A program made the position numbers and the translations under genes. This document shows, in pieces, positions 4,674-7,174 of a stretch of 7,174 nt of DNA. This stretch comes from Nitrospira sp. UBA5698 (lineage in GTDB: Bacteria > Nitrospirota > Nitrospiria > Nitrospirales > Nitrospiraceae). Positions within the stretch are counted from its first letter, which is position 1, and every line of letters starts with the position of its first letter. The notes beneath the pieces are model-generated. The model did not search any database and was not told where the DNA came from. It saw nothing but the letters and a program-made list of their open reading frames with translations. The DNA is taken from contig DIHK01000003.1 of the NCBI GenBank assembly GCA_002420115.1, positions 1-7,174 of the forward strand. The letters run 5' to 3'.

Positions 4674-5954
4674 TCACCCCTGAGAGGAAATCCCATAGGC
4701 ATCCCGCACAATCTGGATCGGATGTCGCACGGTCTTCGCCGACATCTGCGCTGTGGCCCCGGCCTGTTCCAATTGTAAACCAGCCAATGGACAGTCGGAG
4801 GCGACGAGATCCGCGCTCGTCTGTTCGATGGCCCGCACGGCCTTTCCCGCGATCTTCATCGAGAGGGGGAAAAACTCCACCTTCGCCGACCAGGACCCGT
4901 CATGTCCCGAACATTGTTCGACGACTTCCACCTTGGCCCCGGCGCACTCCATCAGTTCTTTTGATTTGAATCCGATGTTCTGATCTCGCAAATGGCAGGG
5001 AATCTGATAGGCAACCTTTCCCGGCTTCTTTGTGAAGTCGGTCGCGAGTTCCCCTTCTTTTTTCATCTTCATGAGGTACTCACAGATATCAAATGTCTTC
5101 TCGGCCACCTGCTTCGTCTGCTCATCGGGCTGAAGTTCTGGATATTCCCGCTTCAGCATCAAGCTACAACTCGCCGTGGGCACCACCACATCGTACCCCT
5201 TGCGCACCCATGTGTACAATGACGCGACATTGCTGCGGGCCGCCTGCTGAATGGCTTGAGTGTCTCCGATATCGAAGTTCGGCATTCCGCAACAGCGCTG
5301 CTCCGGGACCACTACCTGAACCCCGTTCTTTTCCAGCACTTGCACTGTAGCTTTCCCGACATCCGTCACCTGCGCATTCACCAGGCAACTGGCAAACAAC
5401 GCCACTTTTCGAGTGGGCGGATCAGGCAAGACGGGCTTGGTTCGACGCCCGAACCAGCGCGAAAACGTCTCTGAGGAGAAATGCAGGATCTGTCGATCCT
5501 GATGGATCCCGACCACCTTCTCCAGTACTCGACGAACTAGTTTGTTGTACAACAGCCCGTTCGTGAGAGAAGCCGTCGCGCTGCCCAGCTTGCCGATGGT
5601 ATCCGTCATGATCAGCAAACGATCCCGCCACCGAACCCCTCGCTCCGCCGCCAACCGCTTCTTCCACGCGATCATCAAATGCGGGAAGTCGATTTGGTAG
5701 TGATGCGGCGGCGTATAGGGACAATGGTTGAAACAGAGCTTGCAGTAGTAGCATTCGTCGACCACTTGGTGATGGTCGGCCGGTGTGAGCTTTGCAACAT
5801 CACCCTCGTAGACATCGATACGGTCGAGCAACGTATTGAAGGACGGACAGAGGTTAAAGCAGCGCCGGCACCCGTCACAGACCTCATAGATCCGCAAGGT
5901 CTCTTTGTCCAACTGCTTAGTATCAATGGGCGAAATCAGGCTGATGCCCTTCAT
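4674..5954 (-). CDS. CCG-domain Fe-S oxidoreductase (GlpC/HdrD-like), rubrerythrin-associated
   Basis: A 426-residue soluble protein. Residues 26-36 (C-x2-C-x2-C-x3-CP) and 68-78 (same spacing) are two [4Fe-4S] ferredoxin-type sites. A first CCG domain follows, with C190 and C221-C222-G223, and a second with C320 and C348-S349-G350, where the usual second Cys of CCG is Ser. Relatives (GlpC, HdrD/HdrB, LutA) move electrons between Fe-S or flavin partners. Here the location between rubrerythrin and DUF3501 suggests it supplies electrons to the diiron peroxidase, which lacks a rubredoxin domain; that is inferred. I chose ATG at 5954 (MKGISLISP) over a TTG seven codons upstream, because homology starts there and GAGAG lies about 9 bases before it. 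It starts 99 bases after rubrerythrin, the gap holding an inverted repeat. Confidence 0.92.
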   Translation of the reverse strand: MKGISLISPIDTKQLDKETLRIYEVCDGCRRCFNLCPSFNTLLDRIDVYEGDVAKLTPADHHQVVDECYYCKLCFNHCPYTPPHHYQIDFPHLMIAWKKRLAAERGVRWRDRLLIMTDTIGKLGSATASLTNGLLYNKLVRRVLEKVVGIHQDRQILHFSSETFSRWFGRRTKPVLPDPPTRKVALFASCLVNAQVTDVGKATVQVLEKNGVQVVVPEQRCCGMPNFDIGDTQAIQQAARSNVASLYTWVRKGYDVVVPTASCSLMLKREYPELQPDEQTKQVAEKTFDICEYLMKMKKEGELATDFTKKPGKVAYQIPCHLRDQNIGFKSKELMECAGAKVEVVEQCSGHDGSWSAKVEFFPLSMKIAGKAVRAIEQTSADLVASDCPLAGLQLEQAGATAQMSAKTVRHPIQIVRDAYGISSQG

Positions 5955-5975
5955 GATTCGTCTCTCGGAAAGCAA

Positions 5976-6032
5976 TCAGCGGTCAGCTCCCGCCGACGGA
6001 CTTTCGCCCCATCGCCGAAAACTGACCGCTGA
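5976..6032 (-). repeat. Inverted repeat between rubrerythrin and Fe-S protein genes
   Basis: TCAGCGGTCAG at 5976-5986 is exactly complementary to CTGACCGCTGA at 6022-6032, an 11-base stem with a 35-base spacer that itself contains GC-rich self-complementary sequence. A further TCAGCTC/GAGCTGA pair (5983-5989 with 6037-6043) offers an alternative fold. There is no T-run. It may attenuate or protect the operon transcript, or be a dispersed repeat. Confidence 0.5.
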
Positions 6033-6053
6033 ACGTGAGCTGACAATCAGTTA

Positions 6054-6479
6054 TTAGCTTTTCAAACTATCCAGTCCCTTTTGGAAGCGATTGGCATGGG
6101 ACCGTTCAGCTTTCGCCAAGGTCTCAAACCATTCGGCCAACTCGGGGAACCCTTCGTCCCGTGCGGTCTTGGCCATTCCCGGGTACATTTGCGTATATTC
6201 GTAGGTTTCGCCCTCGATAGCGGACTTGAGGTTCGCATCCGTGTTGCCGATCGGGACACCCGTCGCCGGGTCTCCGACCTCTTTCAAGAAGTCCAGATGG
6301 CCGAAGGCATGGCCGGTTTCCGCCTCTGAGGTGTCCCGGAAGAGTCCGCCGACGTCCGGATAGCCCTCGATATCCGCCCGTCGAGCGAAGTAGAGATAGC
6401 GGCGATTGGCTTGCGACTCGCCGGCAAACGCATGCTTCAGATTGTCGTGACTCTTTGTCCCTTTTAAGCTCTTTCCCAT
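6054..6479 (-). CDS. Rubrerythrin, single-domain (diiron only)
   Basis: A 141-residue four-helix-bundle peroxidase that would reduce H2O2 to water at a diiron site in the cytoplasm. All expected ligands are present: E21 (AGESQANRRY), E54 and H57 (SEAETGH), E91 and E94 (EGETYEY), and E125 and H128 (KAERSH). Classical rubrerythrin is about 190 residues with a C-terminal rubredoxin; here the protein ends after the bundle and has no Cys at all, so electrons must come from a separate partner. The Fe-S protein downstream is the obvious candidate. ATG at 6479 is preceded by an excellent GAGGAGGA site. It ends with two consecutive TAA stops. It is first gene of the minus-strand cluster; peroxide control is plausible but no PerR/Fur box was identified. 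Confidence 0.95.
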   Translation of the reverse strand: MGKSLKGTKSHDNLKHAFAGESQANRRYLYFARRADIEGYPDVGGLFRDTSEAETGHAFGHLDFLKEVGDPATGVPIGNTDANLKSAIEGETYEYTQMYPGMAKTARDEGFPELAEWFETLAKAERSHANRFQKGLDSLKS

Positions 6480-6483
6480 ATCA

Positions 6484-6491
6484 TCCTCCTC
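6484..6491 (-). promoter_or_regulatory. Ribosome-binding site of rubrerythrin
   Basis: The minus strand reads GAGGAGGA four bases before the ATG at 6479; the inner AGG/GAGG bases have workable spacing. It is among the strongest sites in the window, consistent with a highly expressed stress protein, and fixes the start. Confidence 0.65.
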
Positions 6492-6550
6492 GTTGTTCGA
6501 AGGCCCACCCTTCCCCCGCGAAGATTATCGTCGCTTGGAAACTGCTGGGT

Positions 6551-6580
6551 AAGATAGCGCAGCCATCATCAGAGGTTCAA
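6551..6580 (-). promoter_or_regulatory. Candidate sigma-70-type promoter for the rubrerythrin cluster
   Basis: Minus-strand TTGAAC (6575-6580) and TATCTT (6551-6556) are separated by 18 bases and match the -35 and -10 consensus at 4 of 6 positions each. This would give a leader of about 65 bases before the ATG. Motif matches of this quality occur by chance, so this is only a candidate. Confidence 0.33.
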
Positions 6581-6663
6581 GAGGCTTTCCACCCTTCGCC
6601 GGCCGGCACCGCAGGCACCGGACAGACCTCTTCGCCGGTCGAGTGAGTATTTACGCGGCTGAG

Positions 6664-6672
6664 TGGTATAAT
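6664..6672 (+). promoter_or_regulatory. Extended -10 promoter for the TPR lipoprotein gene
   Basis: TGGTATAAT is a perfect TATAAT hexamer with the TGn extension. The -35 region is weak (GTGAGT at 6643-6648, 18-base spacer, 3 of 6), as expected for an extended -10 promoter. Transcription would begin near 6679, giving a leader of about 43 bases to the GTG at 6722. Confidence 0.6.
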
Positions 6673-6721
6673 ACGCCGTCATTGTCCAGGCGTATCAGTC
6701 ATCTTCCATGTGAGGCTCTTC

Positions 6722-7174
6722 GTGAAGATCCTTCTTCCTTACGGCTTCTCCCACGCGGTCGGTGCGTTGTCGCTGTTTGTCTTCTTGCTCTCCGGTTGTT
6801 CGCAAGACCAGTATCAACGGAGGGCGGATATGATGAAAGATCACGTCGAAAACTTCTACAGCCACTTGAAGGCTAATCGGGTTGGGTCGGCTGTTCATGA
6901 AAACGAACAGATTGAACTCATGGCCGACCAGATGGCGGACACGGTCAAGAAGCGTGGTCGGATGGGAGGACTCGGGCAAGTCGAACGCGAGTTTGCGCTG
7001 ATGAAAACGGCTCGAGAAACAAGCGCTCAAAATTGGATTGCGTTAGGACAATACTTCACGCTGAAGCAACAACCGGACAGAGCCCGCGCGTCCTATCAAC
7101 GGGTCATCGATACCTATACCAACCCGACCGAACAGGCCTACCGAGAGCAGGCGGCTCGAGCGTTGAAAGATCTG
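6722..7174 (+). CDS. TPR-containing lipoprotein, 3'-truncated by window edge
   Basis: 151 residues are visible and the frame is open to the last base. The N-terminus is a lipoprotein signal: short basic MK start, hydrophobic ALSLFVFLL, then lipobox L-S-G-C with lipidated Cys26. The middle is hydrophilic and helical. Residues about 103-151 (NWIALGQYF, then ARASYQRVID, then AARAL) match a tetratricopeptide helix pair. Expected place: anchored to the periplasmic face of inner or outer membrane, acting as a scaffold; partner unknown. I chose GTG 6722 because GAGG at 6712-6715 is 6 bases upstream and the signal peptide is complete. GTG 6710 would add four residues. The internal ATG at 6830 would lose the signal peptide and is unlikely. 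Confidence 0.78.
   Translation, partial: MKILLPYGFSHAVGALSLFVFLLSGCSQDQYQRRADMMKDHVENFYSHLKANRVGSAVHENEQIELMADQMADTVKKRGRMGGLGQVEREFALMKTARETSAQNWIALGQYFTLKQQPDRARASYQRVIDTYTNPTEQAYREQAARALKDL

Noticed and set aside
5422..5754. 110-codon minus-strand ORF inside the Fe-S protein gene
   Set aside because: It overlaps strongly supported coding sequence in another frame, with no family features.
6830..7174. ATG at 6830 as the lipoprotein gene start
   Set aside because: It would discard an in-frame signal peptide with a correct LSGC lipobox and the promoter/GAGG arrangement upstream of 6722.

Overview
The window reads as a bacterial chromosome segment of moderately high GC with tightly packed, mostly housekeeping or stress-related genes. 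Gene content (stand-alone rubrerythrin, a CCG-type Fe-S protein and DUF3501 in one cluster; an animal-like 6-pyruvoyl-tetrahydropterin synthase motif; intergenic CTCAG/TCAGCGGTCAG repeats) reminds me of Nitrospira-type (Nitrospirota) genomes. That assignment is an inference from style and content, not proven.

Left arm (1-1842, plus strand): the 3' part of a peroxiredoxin, then a small cytoplasmic thioredoxin-fold protein with a CEPC active site, then two tandem paralogous exported proteins of unassigned family. Both paralogues are predicted to be cut by signal peptidase so that the mature chain begins with histidine. In both, histidines fall at mature positions 1, 13, 24 and 41, which suggests periplasmic metal (copper-like) binding. 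The first paralogue also ends in a His-rich tail. The peroxiredoxin/thioredoxin gap carries a strong hairpin and a CTCAG-rich repeat that reaches almost to the start codon.

Middle (about 1985-3055, minus strand): a small defence-gene graveyard. It holds the C-terminal piece of a type I restriction HsdR subunit, an apparently intact translationally coupled DUF4160/DUF2442 pair (a family pairing often suspected to be toxin-antitoxin-like), and a 17-codon ORF that looks like the extreme N-terminus of another restriction/helicase protein.

Right-centre (3204-6479, minus strand; transcribed right to left): rubrerythrin (diiron domain only), a CCG-domain Fe-S oxidoreductase, DUF3501, then a two-domain PTPS whose second half has lost its zinc site. 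The first three look like one functional unit: a diiron peroxidase without its own rubredoxin, and an Fe-S protein that could feed it electrons. PTPS may be a separate unit, since a CTCAG repeat lies directly before its start.

Right end (6480-7174): a divergent intergenic region with a consensus extended -10 promoter on the plus strand, followed by the 5' part of a TPR-type lipoprotein that runs off the window.

The overall theme is peroxide/redox defence on both arms around a degraded restriction island. No RNA genes, CRISPR arrays or intact mobile elements were recognised, and no gene-free stretch exceeds 300 bases.
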